A stretch of 64,000 bases of DNA. Origin: Pseudanabaena sp. SR411 (GTDB lineage Bacteria; Cyanobacteriota; Cyanobacteriia; Pseudanabaenales; Pseudanabaenaceae). Position numbers and translations under genes: made by a program. A model generated the notes under the pieces. That model saw only the letters and a list, made by a program, of their open reading frames with translations, did no database searches and had not been told where the DNA came from. Positions 7,894 through 15,827 of this stretch are shown in pieces; position 1 is the first letter of the stretch; each line of letters opens with the position of its first letter. The DNA is taken from assembly GCF_002251945.1 (NCBI RefSeq), contig NZ_NDHW01000255.1, forward strand, positions 26,039 through 90,038. Direction: 5' to 3'.

Positions 7894-8995
7894 CTCTAAC
7901 CCCCCTATTATGAGACAAGCTATACTCAAGAGTTTCCATATCGCGTTTAATACCAATAATCTGACCAGTTTTTACACTTCGAGCCATTTCAAAGTGTGCA
8001 GCCAAGTCACTAAACTCATTGTCTAAACCAACTTTAGTAAATGCTGTGAGCATTTCTAAGCTATGTGTAGTAGCAAATACTTGTACGTTTAACTCTCTAG
8101 CTAAACGAAAGATCATTTCCCATAGTTTAGCTTGGTTAGTATGGTGAATACCGTTTTCAACTTCATCTATAAGTAGAACACTACTATGGTTATTTACCAT
8201 CGAAAGAATAATAGCAGCAACTCTATTGATCGCATCTCCAAATGATGATAACGGGAATCTTTTTTTGTCTTCTTTTTGTAGATAAATCATAGGACTACCA
8301 ATGTTAAAAGATTCAACAACTTGTATAGAGGAATCAATGATTTTAAATCCTTTTAATACTTCTTGATCTCTATTATTAAATCTAGCCTTATCATATTCAT
8401 TAGCAAGGTATATATTTAGAAATAGATCAGATGCTAATATTAAAGATACATTTTTAATATTTGGGAATTCAACATTTTTAGGCAGAACTGTAATATTCTG
8501 ACTGGTGGCAAGCAAGCTAGCTTCAGAATAGGTGTTATTATTAACAGTTACACTTATTTGAAGACCAGACCTCTTAGACTTACTATTTAGGAATGGATCT
8601 ATGTATCTTTTTGCTATTCTTCCAGAAGTACTATTTGATTCATCTATTTCTATAAGAGAATCAGCAAGCTCATTGTTGATAAATATATCGACCTTACTAA
8701 AAAGATTTCTTTCCTCATTAATTTGGATAGAAATCTTTTTGGATTTATCTTGATTAAAAAATAGACTATCCCAAGAGCTTTCAGGTAAAGTTTGTTCAAA
8801 CTCTGGTGATTCTCGACGATATCTCTTAAGAGAAATAATTGTTTCTGGTCGTGGCGAGTTAGCTACAAATAATGATTCTAGGAGTGCCGTTTTCCCTGCA
8901 TTGTTTTTACCAGTAATAAGATTGACTGTCTTAAACCCAGAGATTGAGGTATTTTCAAAGCATCTGAAATTTTGAATTGAGATATCTCTAATCAT
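7886..8995 (-). CDS. AAA/ABC-type ATPase (OLD-like, AAA_15/AAA_21)
   Basis: This 369-residue protein starts at MIRDISIQNFRCFENTSI, the canonical RecF/OLD-like opening. An ATG 30 nt further upstream adds ten non-conserved residues. Walker A is GKNNAGKT (about 29-36), a signature-like FPLSSFGDAINR lies at about 247-258, Walker B is VLLIDEVENGIHH (about 273-285) and the switch His is in ATTHS (about 311). It is followed with overlap by a TOPRIM protein, the split arrangement of an OLD/Gabija-type nuclease-ATPase pair. The gene is AT-rich and free of HIP1 octamers, unlike its neighbours, which suggests horizontal acquisition. A defence role is inference. Confidence 0.82.
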   Translation of the reverse strand: MIRDISIQNFRCFENTSISGFKTVNLITGKNNAGKTALLESLFVANSPRPETIISLKRYRRESPEFEQTLPESSWDSLFFNQDKSKKISIQINEERNLFSKVDIFINNELADSLIEIDESNSTSGRIAKRYIDPFLNSKSKRSGLQISVTVNNNTYSEASLLATSQNITVLPKNVEFPNIKNVSLILASDLFLNIYLANEYDKARFNNRDQEVLKGFKIIDSSIQVVESFNIGSPMIYLQKEDKKRFPLSSFGDAINRVAAIILSMVNNHSSVLLIDEVENGIHHTNQAKLWEMIFRLARELNVQVFATTHSLEMLTAFTKVGLDNEFSDLAAHFEMARSVKTGQIIGIKRDMETLEYSLSHNRGVRGE

Positions 8996-9086
8996 AGTTT
9001 TTGTCGATTTACTAGAACACAACAAAACAATATTTTAGGCTGAAAGAGAGAAAGGGTAAGTCGCAGAACTACCCCTTCTCTAAAGG

Positions 9087-11099
9087 CTAGTTTTGTAAAT
9101 ATTTTTTAAAGAAGTCTAGAGTATAGCCAATTTCTAGTACTTGGTTGCTGCGCTTGCTGGAGCCGTGACCTTCATCGGGGAAAATGACTAGTTGCGAGGG
9201 GATTTTTTTCTGTTCTAGGATTTTTTGAATTTGGATGGCTTCACCAACAGGAACGCGCGGATCGTTTGCACCTTGGATGATGAGTAATGGGGCTTTGATG
9301 CGATCGCTATAGGTTACAGGTGATAACTCAATCAGAGCCTCGCGATCTTTGACAGGATCACCATATTCGCTAATTCTCAAAATGCGGCGATAGGGAGCAG
9401 TATTGTTTAAAAATGTGAGCAGATTGCTAATGCCAACACTTGATACACCTGCATCATAACTGCCTGCAAACTTAGACATACCCATCAGTGCTGCATAGCC
9501 GCCATAACTACCGCCAACGATGCCGATTTTGGGAGTGATCCCATTAATTTGCCAGTTTTTGCGAATGTAGATTGCTGCATCTTCAATATCGGTGATGACC
9601 TTGAGGCGATCGCGACCATTATCAGCATTCAGCCAAGTTTTGCCATAGCCATCACTACCGCGCACATTCGGCTCCACAAATACAAATCCTGCATTCACAA
9701 ATAACTGGGCGTACCGATTAAATCCAGCCGTACTTTGTCCTTCTGGTCCCCCATGAAAATGCACAACTACAGGACAAGGCTTTTCCAAAGGATTTTGAGC
9801 AGTATTTTCACATTGCGGTGAGTTATAGATAAACATGGGAATTGATATGCCATCCCGCGTTGTGTAGTTTTCGAGCTTAGCCTTGGCAAACTTGCTGGTG
9901 TCGATTTCGGGCGTGCTAGGCAATACCCATTGGGTGAGTTTCTGAGTCTGCCAATCGTAAACATAGCTGAGGCGTGGGGCTTTAGCAGTTTCGACACCGA
10001 TAGTTGTAAAGCGACCATTGCGAGTGGTGGAGCCTGTATAGATATGATCGGCATTGGCAAATTCAGGTAGTTTTATTTCCTCCAAAGTATTTGTCGCGAT
10101 CGCTTTAAGGCGTGTGTACCCTCCATCATTAATTGAGTAAAGAATGCGCTGGCGCTGATCATCAATATCAAAGTCAGATACATCCGCTTTTAGCTCTGGT
10201 GTAATTGGCGTGAATTTTTTGTCTTTGTAACGATAAAGGCGACGAAATTCACCGAATTTTGGGGTTAATACAAGATATTCGTCTTTACTAACACCATAGG
10301 TAACGCCATACTCTTCCTGCTCATTCTGACCAAGCAGTGGTGTAGTTTGACGAGTCTTGACATCGTATTCGTAATATTCGCGGGATAGACTGCCCGTTGC
10401 TTTGGCAAAGAGAAACTTCTCGCGATCGCCTGTTTCTAGATTGACAAACACATCGGCAATCCACCAAATGCCATCACCACCAGAGATTTGGACTTTTTTC
10501 TTGGTTTGTAAATCGTAGCGATAGATTACAACCGAGTCGGGCTTAATATCATTGGCACTGAAATAAATCGTGCGTGAGTCATTTCCGATATATTGCAGCG
10601 AAGTCCTCACCCCTGCTAAATGTTGAATTTCTTCTAATTCGCCCCCCTTAGTTGATTGCAAATATAATCCCGGATTTTCCTCACCTTGGCGATCGCGGGA
10701 TAGTAAGAGATATTTACCATCGGGAGTCATCCCTGAAATAGTTGTGGCATCCTGTCCTCCCGTTACTTGTACAGGAAATTTTTGCGCCCCATCCAATCGC
10801 CATACCTGTAATGTTCCTGTAATTCCCCAAGTAAAAAACATCTGCTTGCCATCGGGTGTCACCATGCCTAGCCCTGGCGATCGCACATCCAAAATTGACT
10901 CAATCGGTCGCGTCACCGTTGGCGGTAATGCAGGGGGAGCATAGCGCTTGAGAATTGCAGGATCAAGACTATCTTTACCTAAGCCCGTATATTGAGCTGC
11001 CGCAGGTAAAGTGGTAAGTGCAAGGCTAGCAAAAATGATTGGGAAAATTAGCGATCGCTTATTCATAGACTTGGATTTAATGGTTGCGGTCTTCTTCAT
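9087..11099 (-). CDS. S9 family prolyl oligopeptidase-like peptidase, exported
   Basis: This serine peptidase has an N-terminal TolB-like beta-propeller of repeated short blades and a C-terminal alpha/beta-hydrolase domain. Catalytic elements visible are GGSYGGYAA (Ser), QGANDPRVP (Asp) and DEGHGSS (His). I place the start at ATG 11099 (MKKTATIKSKSMNKRS...). ATG 11066 gives a cleaner signal peptide (MNKRSLIFPIIFASLALTTL then PAAAQ). The open frame extends further upstream to 11303, but those residues (RRRQNLYAKNTEE...) are transposase debris fused in frame, not part of the enzyme. It is likely secreted or periplasmic and degrades peptides. Confidence 0.88.
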   Translation of the reverse strand: MKKTATIKSKSMNKRSLIFPIIFASLALTTLPAAAQYTGLGKDSLDPAILKRYAPPALPPTVTRPIESILDVRSPGLGMVTPDGKQMFFTWGITGTLQVWRLDGAQKFPVQVTGGQDATTISGMTPDGKYLLLSRDRQGEENPGLYLQSTKGGELEEIQHLAGVRTSLQYIGNDSRTIYFSANDIKPDSVVIYRYDLQTKKKVQISGGDGIWWIADVFVNLETGDREKFLFAKATGSLSREYYEYDVKTRQTTPLLGQNEQEEYGVTYGVSKDEYLVLTPKFGEFRRLYRYKDKKFTPITPELKADVSDFDIDDQRQRILYSINDGGYTRLKAIATNTLEEIKLPEFANADHIYTGSTTRNGRFTTIGVETAKAPRLSYVYDWQTQKLTQWVLPSTPEIDTSKFAKAKLENYTTRDGISIPMFIYNSPQCENTAQNPLEKPCPVVVHFHGGPEGQSTAGFNRYAQLFVNAGFVFVEPNVRGSDGYGKTWLNADNGRDRLKVITDIEDAAIYIRKNWQINGITPKIGIVGGSYGGYAALMGMSKFAGSYDAGVSSVGISNLLTFLNNTAPYRRILRISEYGDPVKDREALIELSPVTYSDRIKAPLLIIQGANDPRVPVGEAIQIQKILEQKKIPSQLVIFPDEGHGSSKRSNQVLEIGYTLDFFKKYLQN

Positions 11100-11153
11100 A
11101 GTTAAGTTAACGGGGAGATTAATATCAAAATACAAAATGGCTACGCTATTCAC

Positions 11154-11293
11154 CATAGCTGGAGTCTTGTTCTTCCCTAAGCCCCCATGATGTCTCACCC
11201 AGTTGTGAACTGATCGTTTTACTGTAACTGCTTGTGGCAATTCTTCTGTATTTTTAGCATACAGGTTTTGTCTACGTCGATAAGCGCTGCACC
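11154..11293 (-). pseudogene. IS1-like transposase C-terminal remnant, copy 1
   Basis: Read on the minus strand, the fragment encodes RRRQNLYAKNTEELPQ...VKRSVHNWVRHHG.LGKNKTPAM, which resembles the C-terminal end of IS1-like transposases seen in cyanobacteria. The same sequence, diverged, lies at 40214-40363. No other part of the transposase is present. The fragment happens to be in frame with the downstream peptidase and artificially lengthens its ORF. Confidence 0.65.
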
Positions 11294-11299
11294 GTCTCA

Positions 11300-11400
11300 G
11301 CAATTCTCATTATAAAAACCGATTTTTTGAAAGCCCACCGTAGGCGGGCTTTCAAAAAATCGGTTTTGGTGTTTCCAGTGTCGAAGGTACTGGAAACACC
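11300..11400. repeat. repeat family F2 (AGCAATTCTCATTAT terminus), copy 1
   Basis: The terminus CAGCAATTCTCATTAT leads into a palindrome at 11315-11367 (AAAACCGATTTTTTGAAAG..., loop GTA, one mismatch) and a second hairpin at 11368-11400 (GGTGTTTCCAGT). The same modules occur at 11993-12035 and 34609-34729, in different order. Confidence 0.65.
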
Positions 11401-11402
11401 GA

Positions 11403-11443
11403 TAATAAAAAAGGCACTTGCTTAGCAAGTGCCTTTTTTATTA
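11403..11443. terminator. tmRNA terminator
   Basis: Arms including AAAAAAGGCACTTGC enclose loop TTA. On the minus strand it lies a few nt after the tmRNA 3' end and is followed by T-rich sequence. Confidence 0.85.
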
Positions 11444-11449
11444 GGTTAA

Positions 11450-11834
11450 TGGAATCGGGCAGAGTCGAACTGCCGTCCGCACTAGCGCCTAACCTCCCAG
11501 TCATTCACAGGTTTATCCGATTTGATCCTCACGGAGGGAATTGCTAATTATCTCTAGCAACGAAAGATGCACTGATAAAGTCTTGAGCGAATAACCTACC
11601 AGAGAAAGTTATAAGCAGCATCCGTTGGGGGTTGGAGTGACATATTTAACGGAGTCATACATCACACCTCGAAACCGAAAAGGTTCTTAGGCGGCTACAG
11701 GAGCTGCTTTACGAGAGAAAGATACAATGTTGTTCGCATGTACTTGTTTGAGCCATTGATTTACGAGAGATAGCCCGCTCTCGACCTGCATCAAGGGATA
11801 GCTTCTACTAACACGTCGAAACCCTTACGATCCC
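11450..11834 (-). ncRNA. ssrA: transfer-messenger RNA (tmRNA)
   Basis: The tRNA-like ends are present: 5' GGGATCG pairs with 3' CGATTCC plus discriminator A, and the T arm reads GTTCGACTC. The resume and tag reading frame at 11737-11687 encodes ANNIVSFSRKAAPVAA followed by TAA, the standard cyanobacterial degradation tag, which is a target for ClpXP/SspB-type proteolysis. Total length is about 385 nt, one-piece type, with CCA not encoded. It rescues stalled ribosomes. ssrA 3' ends are common integration sites, and the sequence on both sides here is dense in repeats. Confidence 0.97.
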
Positions 11835-11852
11835 CTATATTTTAAATATAGC

Positions 11853-11945
11853 ATATAGCAATCCTAAATGGGTTGTGAGAGTGCGCCCCGAAGGGGCGCA
11901 CTCTCACAACCCTCCAAATCTTACAATTCATTTCGGATCGCGATA
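11853..11945. repeat. MITE-like repeat F3 (TATAGCAATCCTAAATG), copy 1
   Basis: The left end is ATATAGCAATCCTAAATG, followed by a perfect hairpin (GTTGTGAGAGTGCGCC, loop CCGAAGG). The right end, CATTTCGGATCGCGATAT, is a diverged inverted copy of the left. It is in opposite orientation to the copy at 40099-40192, as shown by the position of CCAAATCTTAC. Confidence 0.75.
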
Positions 11946-12135
11946 TTAAATTAGGATGTTTACTCATCAAAGTAAATGTCACAGCAATTCTCATTATGAA
12001 ACCGATTTTGGTGTTTCCATCGCTTATCGGCTCTGGGAGAATTACGGTAAATATCAAGCATGGGTTAGCGATCGCTAGCCCACATCCTACGGTTGATTTC
12101 ACTAATTTACTGGGCATGAAGGAAAGGGTAATAAA
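11946..12135. repeat. gene-free stretch with a partial F2 repeat
   Basis: CACAGCAATTCTCATTATGA begins at about 11990 and is followed by AAACCGATTTTGGTGTTTCC, then decays. The rest of this spacer up to the GTG start at 12136 holds no recognisable gene. Confidence 0.5.
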
Positions 12136-13053
12136 GTGACGATTGCAAGCACAGAGACGGAATATATATCATCTAAGGAACTCAAAGAGTTGCATGGTTT
12201 TACTGACCCCGCGATCAAAAAGTTTTTGGGTGAATGTGACAAGACGGAGAAAAATCCAAAAAGCAAGAGTACAACTCTGCTCAAACTCTATCGCATTGAT
12301 CGAGTTAATGCAGTTTTAGACGATCCATCATTCGTTGAATGGCAAAGCAAGAAACAATCATCAACCACTAAACGCAAACAATCGATTGTCAATGTCGAGG
12401 CTGTGCAAAATATTGATGTGGTTGTACCTGCTAAATCTACCGCTATTGTTGAGTCTGTCGTTAAGGCAAATGCCTTTGATTTTGAGCATGGATTATCGCT
12501 ATTACAAACTGCGGATTGGGTTGATTTTCAATGGGAACATTTTAGAGAGGAAGATGATGATCAATCCTCAGAAGAGCAGCAATTACATGCAGTTACCACA
12601 GTCAAAAAAATGTTGGCAGCTTCCTATTGGTTTGAGCCTAAAGATTTTTTCAAGGCTTTTAGTCAATATGGTAAGGGTGGCAAAGACAGTCCAGATGCAG
12701 TAAATGAATATAAATCGAGTATCTTGACAGATGGATGGAGGGGAATTCCCCTTGTAAGTCTGATGATTGGCGATCGCCAAGATTCAACAAAAATGATGCT
12801 GGATTCTGGACATCACCGATGGACTGCGCTTCAGGAATTATGGGAAGCGGGAGAGCTTCCTAGTAATTTTAAAATTCCTGTCTTTGATTTAAAGAAATTG
12901 CGTCCAATCGTGAGAGATCAATACAATCCAAGCCTAGAATTTGCATTGCGCTATGCGGTTACAGGTGGCTCATTAGGACATGACTTTGCTCTGAGAGTAA
13001 TCTCGAAAAACTGGTTTACAAGACTTTGTACTGGGGTTGATTGCTCTTATTGA
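12136..13053 (+). CDS. ParB/Srx-fold domain protein, orphan
   Basis: This 305-residue protein starts at GTG, with GGAAAGGG about 10 nt upstream. Residues 10-70 (YISSKELKELHGFTDPAIKKFLGECD...) look like a small helix-turn-helix or excisionase-like reader domain. A lysine/serine-rich linker follows. The segment around 200-265 (VNEYKSSILTDGWRGIPLV...LDSGHHRWTALQEL...IPVFDLKKL) resembles a ParB N-terminal/sulfiredoxin-like fold, in which GHHRWTAL takes the place of the GxxRxxA motif. No parA partner is adjacent. It is not chromosome-partitioning ParB; it could be an island-encoded regulator or CTP/ATP-using enzyme. Function is unknown. Confidence 0.65.
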   Translation: MTIASTETEYISSKELKELHGFTDPAIKKFLGECDKTEKNPKSKSTTLLKLYRIDRVNAVLDDPSFVEWQSKKQSSTTKRKQSIVNVEAVQNIDVVVPAKSTAIVESVVKANAFDFEHGLSLLQTADWVDFQWEHFREEDDDQSSEEQQLHAVTTVKKMLAASYWFEPKDFFKAFSQYGKGGKDSPDAVNEYKSSILTDGWRGIPLVSLMIGDRQDSTKMMLDSGHHRWTALQELWEAGELPSNFKIPVFDLKKLRPIVRDQYNPSLEFALRYAVTGGSLGHDFALRVISKNWFTRLCTGVDCSY

Positions 13054-13083
13054 ATGTGTTTGAGAAGTTGCTCGAAATATGAG

Positions 13084-13172
13084 GCAATACTTACAGCATT
13101 TTGCGTTGTAACTCAAACCCAGAAATTTTTTAAAAGCGTTGCTTTGCAACGCTTTTAAAAAATTTCTTATGG
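13084..13172. repeat. repeat family F1, copy D
   Basis: A perfect 22-bp-arm palindrome at 13121-13167 (AGAAATTTTTTAAAAGCGTT..., loop TTT) has on its left the diverged flank TTACAGCATTTTGCGTTGTA...CTCAAACC, which matches the F1 flank read on the minus strand. Confidence 0.65.
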
Positions 13173-13174
13173 TT

Positions 13175-13268
13175 ATATAGCAGTCCTATATCATTTGTGG
13201 ATTTTTTTGGTTTGTGGAAGGACACCCCATCGGGGTGTCCTTCCACAAACCATTTAGGATTGCTATAG
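13175..13268. repeat. MITE-like repeat F3, copy 2
   Basis: ATATAGCAGTCCTATATCAT at the left and CATTTAGGATTGCTATAG at the right form diverged terminal inverted repeats. The internal hairpin (TTTGTGGAAGGACACC, loop CCATCGG) has a completely different stem from the other F3 copies. Confidence 0.75.
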
Positions 13269-13320
13269 CTATAGTTTGATTGATTATTGCTGTAAGTAAA
13301 GCTATGTATTTGTCATTCTT

Positions 13321-13380
13321 CTTAATTGTATTAAATGATACAATTAAGGATATACTCGTGGGAGTTTGGAGGTATATATG
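13321..13380 (+). promoter_or_regulatory. putative promoter/operator and ribosome binding site
   Basis: An 11-bp inverted repeat (CTTAATTGTAT / ATACAATTAAG, 13321-13348) is followed at once by a -10-like TATACT (about 13351-13356). TGGAGG at about 13367 is a strong Shine-Dalgarno sequence before ATG 13378. The inverted repeat sits where an operator would be expected; this is inference. Confidence 0.45.
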
Positions 13381-13896
13381 AAGCCTCGCAGATTTTCTAT
13401 TCCGATCCTGCTTGCCACGATCGCTGCTAGTTTCCTGTTTAGCGAATCGTCGGCTGCACAATCTTGTAACTATTACGCGGGTAGAGCTGTAGGTGGTCAA
13501 ACGATCAATATTGATACTTGTTCCATTTCGAGAGCTAGTTATCGTAGTGTTGATTTTGTCTATTATTTAGGCAGCGATCGCATTGAAAGCCAAGCCAATT
13601 GCGAAGATCGAGTATGGACAACTTTCCCTGAACGCGCTGTCTATAGTCCTCAATCGGTGGCGACGATGAAGATGCTTAACTATGTTTGTAACTTTGATAC
13701 ACGACCCTCTAGTCGCACAGATTCTGCTTTTGTTTTTGATCCTCCATCAAATGTGAGGGTCTCTCCTAACGGTAATATTTTATGTGTAGTGCGATCGCCT
13801 CAAAACATTGACCTTTATGGTGCAAATGGGGAATGGTACTACACCGATGTATGTGGCTCAATGGGATTGATTCATTCTAGTCAGTTACGCTTTTAG
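13378..13896 (+). CDS. exported hypothetical protein
   Basis: This 172-residue protein has a clear Sec signal peptide (MKPRRFSIPILLATIAASFL...SESSAAQS). The ATG at 13378 is chosen over 13366 because TGGAGG lies at proper distance and the signal peptide begins there. The mature part has several cysteines (SCNYY, DTCSIS, ANCED, YVCNF, LCVVRS, DVCG) that may form disulphides. The C-terminal SPNGNILCVVRS...IDLYGANGEWYYTDVCG resembles an SH3-like extracellular module. I cannot assign a family. Confidence 0.7.
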   Translation: MKPRRFSIPILLATIAASFLFSESSAAQSCNYYAGRAVGGQTINIDTCSISRASYRSVDFVYYLGSDRIESQANCEDRVWTTFPERAVYSPQSVATMKMLNYVCNFDTRPSSRTDSAFVFDPPSNVRVSPNGNILCVVRSPQNIDLYGANGEWYYTDVCGSMGLIHSSQLRF

Positions 13897-13949
13897 TAAA
13901 TTTCTCTGCTGACCCCATCCACTTAAAAATTGGAAGTCATGCCCCATAA

Positions 13950-14029
13950 GTAACCTACAGCGCTTTGCGCTCAAACCAAGAAAACCCTTAAAAGTATCGC
14001 TAAGCCATACTTTTAAGGGTTTTCTTGGT
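13950..14029. repeat. repeat family F1, copy C
   Basis: Read on the minus strand, a palindrome at 13975-14029 with 23-bp perfect arms (ACCAAGAAAACCCTTAAAAG...) is followed by GGTTTGAGCGCAAAGCGCTG. This is the best-preserved F1 flank. Confidence 0.7.
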
Positions 14030-14036
14030 ACAGGGA

Positions 14037-15146
14037 TTATGCTAAACGTTGATATCGCATTCCAGGGTATGGCGCGATCGCACCCACCAGTTCTAAATGA
14101 GTTAAAGCGCCCAAAACCTCACCCGAAGGTGACTTTGTTTGTTCGACAATCCAATCTAAGCCAACGGGATCGCCAAAACCGATCACTTGGAGAATGTTTT
14201 GTTGTAATAGGGGCAAATCCGAAATAGCGATCGCAGGTGTAGGCTGATCTAGATTTGGTAACATACCTAAAGCTTCCAATAGCTCATCTACACCTAAAAT
14301 CGCCTGTGCGCCTTTACCCAATAATTTCAAGCAACCCTTTGCTTCGCTCACTTCAAGGGAATTCGGTAAAGCATAGACATCGCGTCCATATTCATTGGCT
14401 TGATAGGCTGTGATTAAGGCTCCCGATCGCTCAGGGGCTTCCATTACTAAAGTAACACGGCTCAATCCTGCGATAATCCGATTACGGGCAGGGAAATGAG
14501 TTTTATCAGGTGCAGTACCTTGGGGATATTCGCTCACCACTAACCCTGAAGCGACGATTTGTTCGTAAAGAGATTTGTGTTTGTAGGGATAAATGCGATC
14601 AACGCCTGTACCCACTACTGCCAATGTTTGACCGCCAACTTCCAAACAAGCTTTGTGAGCTTCGCCATCGATACCTTCCGCCATGCCAGAAATAATTGTG
14701 AAACCACGACCTGCTAAAGCTGAAACTAGTTTCTTTGTCCAACGCTTTCCATAGGGTGTAGCGTTGCGCGTCCCGACGATCGCGACTGTATTCCTTTCAT
14801 TCCAATCGATGAGATGTCCGTGATAGTAGAGAATTGGTGGTGGGTCAGGGATTTCCCAAAGTAACTGCGGATATTCGCGATCGCTGGGAGTCCAGAAATT
14901 GAGATTATTATGCTCATGGATCGCCAATAGTGACAAGGGTTCGACTTCGCGCTGAGCTTGACGAATGGTTTCTAACGTTTGACCGCCAATACCTTCCACT
15001 ACTTGCAAATCGCTCGGCAAAGCCTGCCAAGCTTCTGACATAGAGCCAAAAGCTTGATATAGTCGCTTGATTAACACAGGCCCAATACCGCGTATTTGCG
15101 ACCATGCTAACCAATATGCTCTTTCAGAATTAGGGCTAAGGCTCAT
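14037..15146 (-). CDS. dprA: DNA processing protein DprA
   Basis: This 369-residue protein starts at MSLSPNSERAYWLAWSQI; the upstream frame to 15194 is not conserved-looking. An N-terminal helix-hairpin-helix (IRGIGPVLIKRLYQAFGS) is followed by the Rossmann-like DprA core with VAIVGTRNATPYG, SGMAEGIDGEAH, VGTGVDRIYPY, PARNRIIAGLS and SGALITAY. A C-terminal winged-helix (about 300-369) ends at RYQRLA. DprA binds incoming single-stranded DNA and loads RecA in natural transformation. It forms a same-strand group with the adenylate kinase-like gene and sufS. Confidence 0.93.
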   Translation of the reverse strand: MSLSPNSERAYWLAWSQIRGIGPVLIKRLYQAFGSMSEAWQALPSDLQVVEGIGGQTLETIRQAQREVEPLSLLAIHEHNNLNFWTPSDREYPQLLWEIPDPPPILYYHGHLIDWNERNTVAIVGTRNATPYGKRWTKKLVSALAGRGFTIISGMAEGIDGEAHKACLEVGGQTLAVVGTGVDRIYPYKHKSLYEQIVASGLVVSEYPQGTAPDKTHFPARNRIIAGLSRVTLVMEAPERSGALITAYQANEYGRDVYALPNSLEVSEAKGCLKLLGKGAQAILGVDELLEALGMLPNLDQPTPAIAISDLPLLQQNILQVIGFGDPVGLDWIVEQTKSPSGEVLGALTHLELVGAIAPYPGMRYQRLA

Positions 15147-15183
15147 GAATTCTACGGTGTTAAGTACTCGTGCAAAATCAATT

Positions 15184-15234
15184 CCCAAACCCACAAAGTT
15201 GCGCCCCGCAGGGGCGCAACTTTGTGGGTTTGGG
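15184..15234. repeat. 24-bp-arm perfect palindrome
   Basis: CCCAAACCCACAAAGTTGCG plus CCCC pairs exactly with its complement around loop GCA. It lies between dprA and the adenylate kinase-like gene and overlaps the rejected upstream extension of the dprA frame. Confidence 0.75.
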
Positions 15235-15259
15235 TTTGTAATTAATTATGTCCATCTGC

Positions 15260-15823
15260 TTATTTCAGTAAATGATTAATACCATGCTCTAGACGAGCGC
15301 TGACAGTGGCTACATCGTACTCACTATCGATAGTCAGTAATTTCTGTTTATAGCCGTAATATTCCAATAAAGGCATAGTTAGATCTAAAAACTGCTCAAT
15401 CCGTTTCTGAATTACCTCAATGGTGTCATCGGAACCACCACGCGATCGCGATCGCTGCATTAATGTCTCTTCCGAAGCTTGTAAATAAATGGCTTGGTCA
15501 AGAGGACAGCCCAACTCATCCAGCAAAAAATCTAACTCTTCGGCCTGAAACGCAGTGCGGGGATAACCTTCTAAAATCCATCCCTGCTGAGCATCTTCCA
15601 TCTGCAACCGTAATCGCATCAGCGCAATCATCAGTAGATCGGGAACAAATTCACCCGCATCAACAAAGCTTTTCACCTCTAAGCCTAAATCCGTCTCCGT
15701 TGCCATCTCTAATCGCAAAATTTCGCTAGTTGAGATCACAGGAATATTTAGCAAAGCTTGTAGATGTGTAGCTTGGGTAGTTCTCCCTGAGCCAGAAGCG
15801 CCTAATAGAACAAGTCTTACCAT
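15260..15823 (-). CDS. adenylate kinase-family protein with altered P-loop
   Basis: This 187-residue protein has the adenylate-kinase layout: P-loop LVLLGASGSGRTTQATHLQ at the N-terminus, a substrate-binding ISTSEILR, GWILEGYPRT, and an arginine-bearing LID remnant (RSRSRGG). The P-loop Lys expected in GxxGxGK(G/T)T is replaced by Arg (GASGSGRTT), and the LID is short. A second, canonical adk must exist elsewhere for growth; this copy may be a divergent nucleotide kinase or have reduced activity. It lies 4 nt from sufS on the same strand. Confidence 0.8.
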   Translation of the reverse strand: MVRLVLLGASGSGRTTQATHLQALLNIPVISTSEILRLEMATETDLGLEVKSFVDAGEFVPDLLMIALMRLRLQMEDAQQGWILEGYPRTAFQAEELDFLLDELGCPLDQAIYLQASEETLMQRSRSRGGSDDTIEVIQKRIEQFLDLTMPLLEYYGYKQKLLTIDSEYDVATVSARLEHGINHLLK

Positions 15824-15827
15824 AGGT

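Noticed and set aside
7894..7956. N-terminal hydrophobic extension of the DUF3226 ORF (MVLNAIWKLLSIACLIIGG...)
   Set aside because: It is the ATPase 3' end read in another frame; the GTG at 7891-7893 overlapping the ATPase stop gives the conserved start of the family.
11100..11303. N-terminal 68 residues of the long S9 peptidase frame
   Set aside because: They match transposase debris duplicated at 40214-40363, and the signal peptide begins further downstream.
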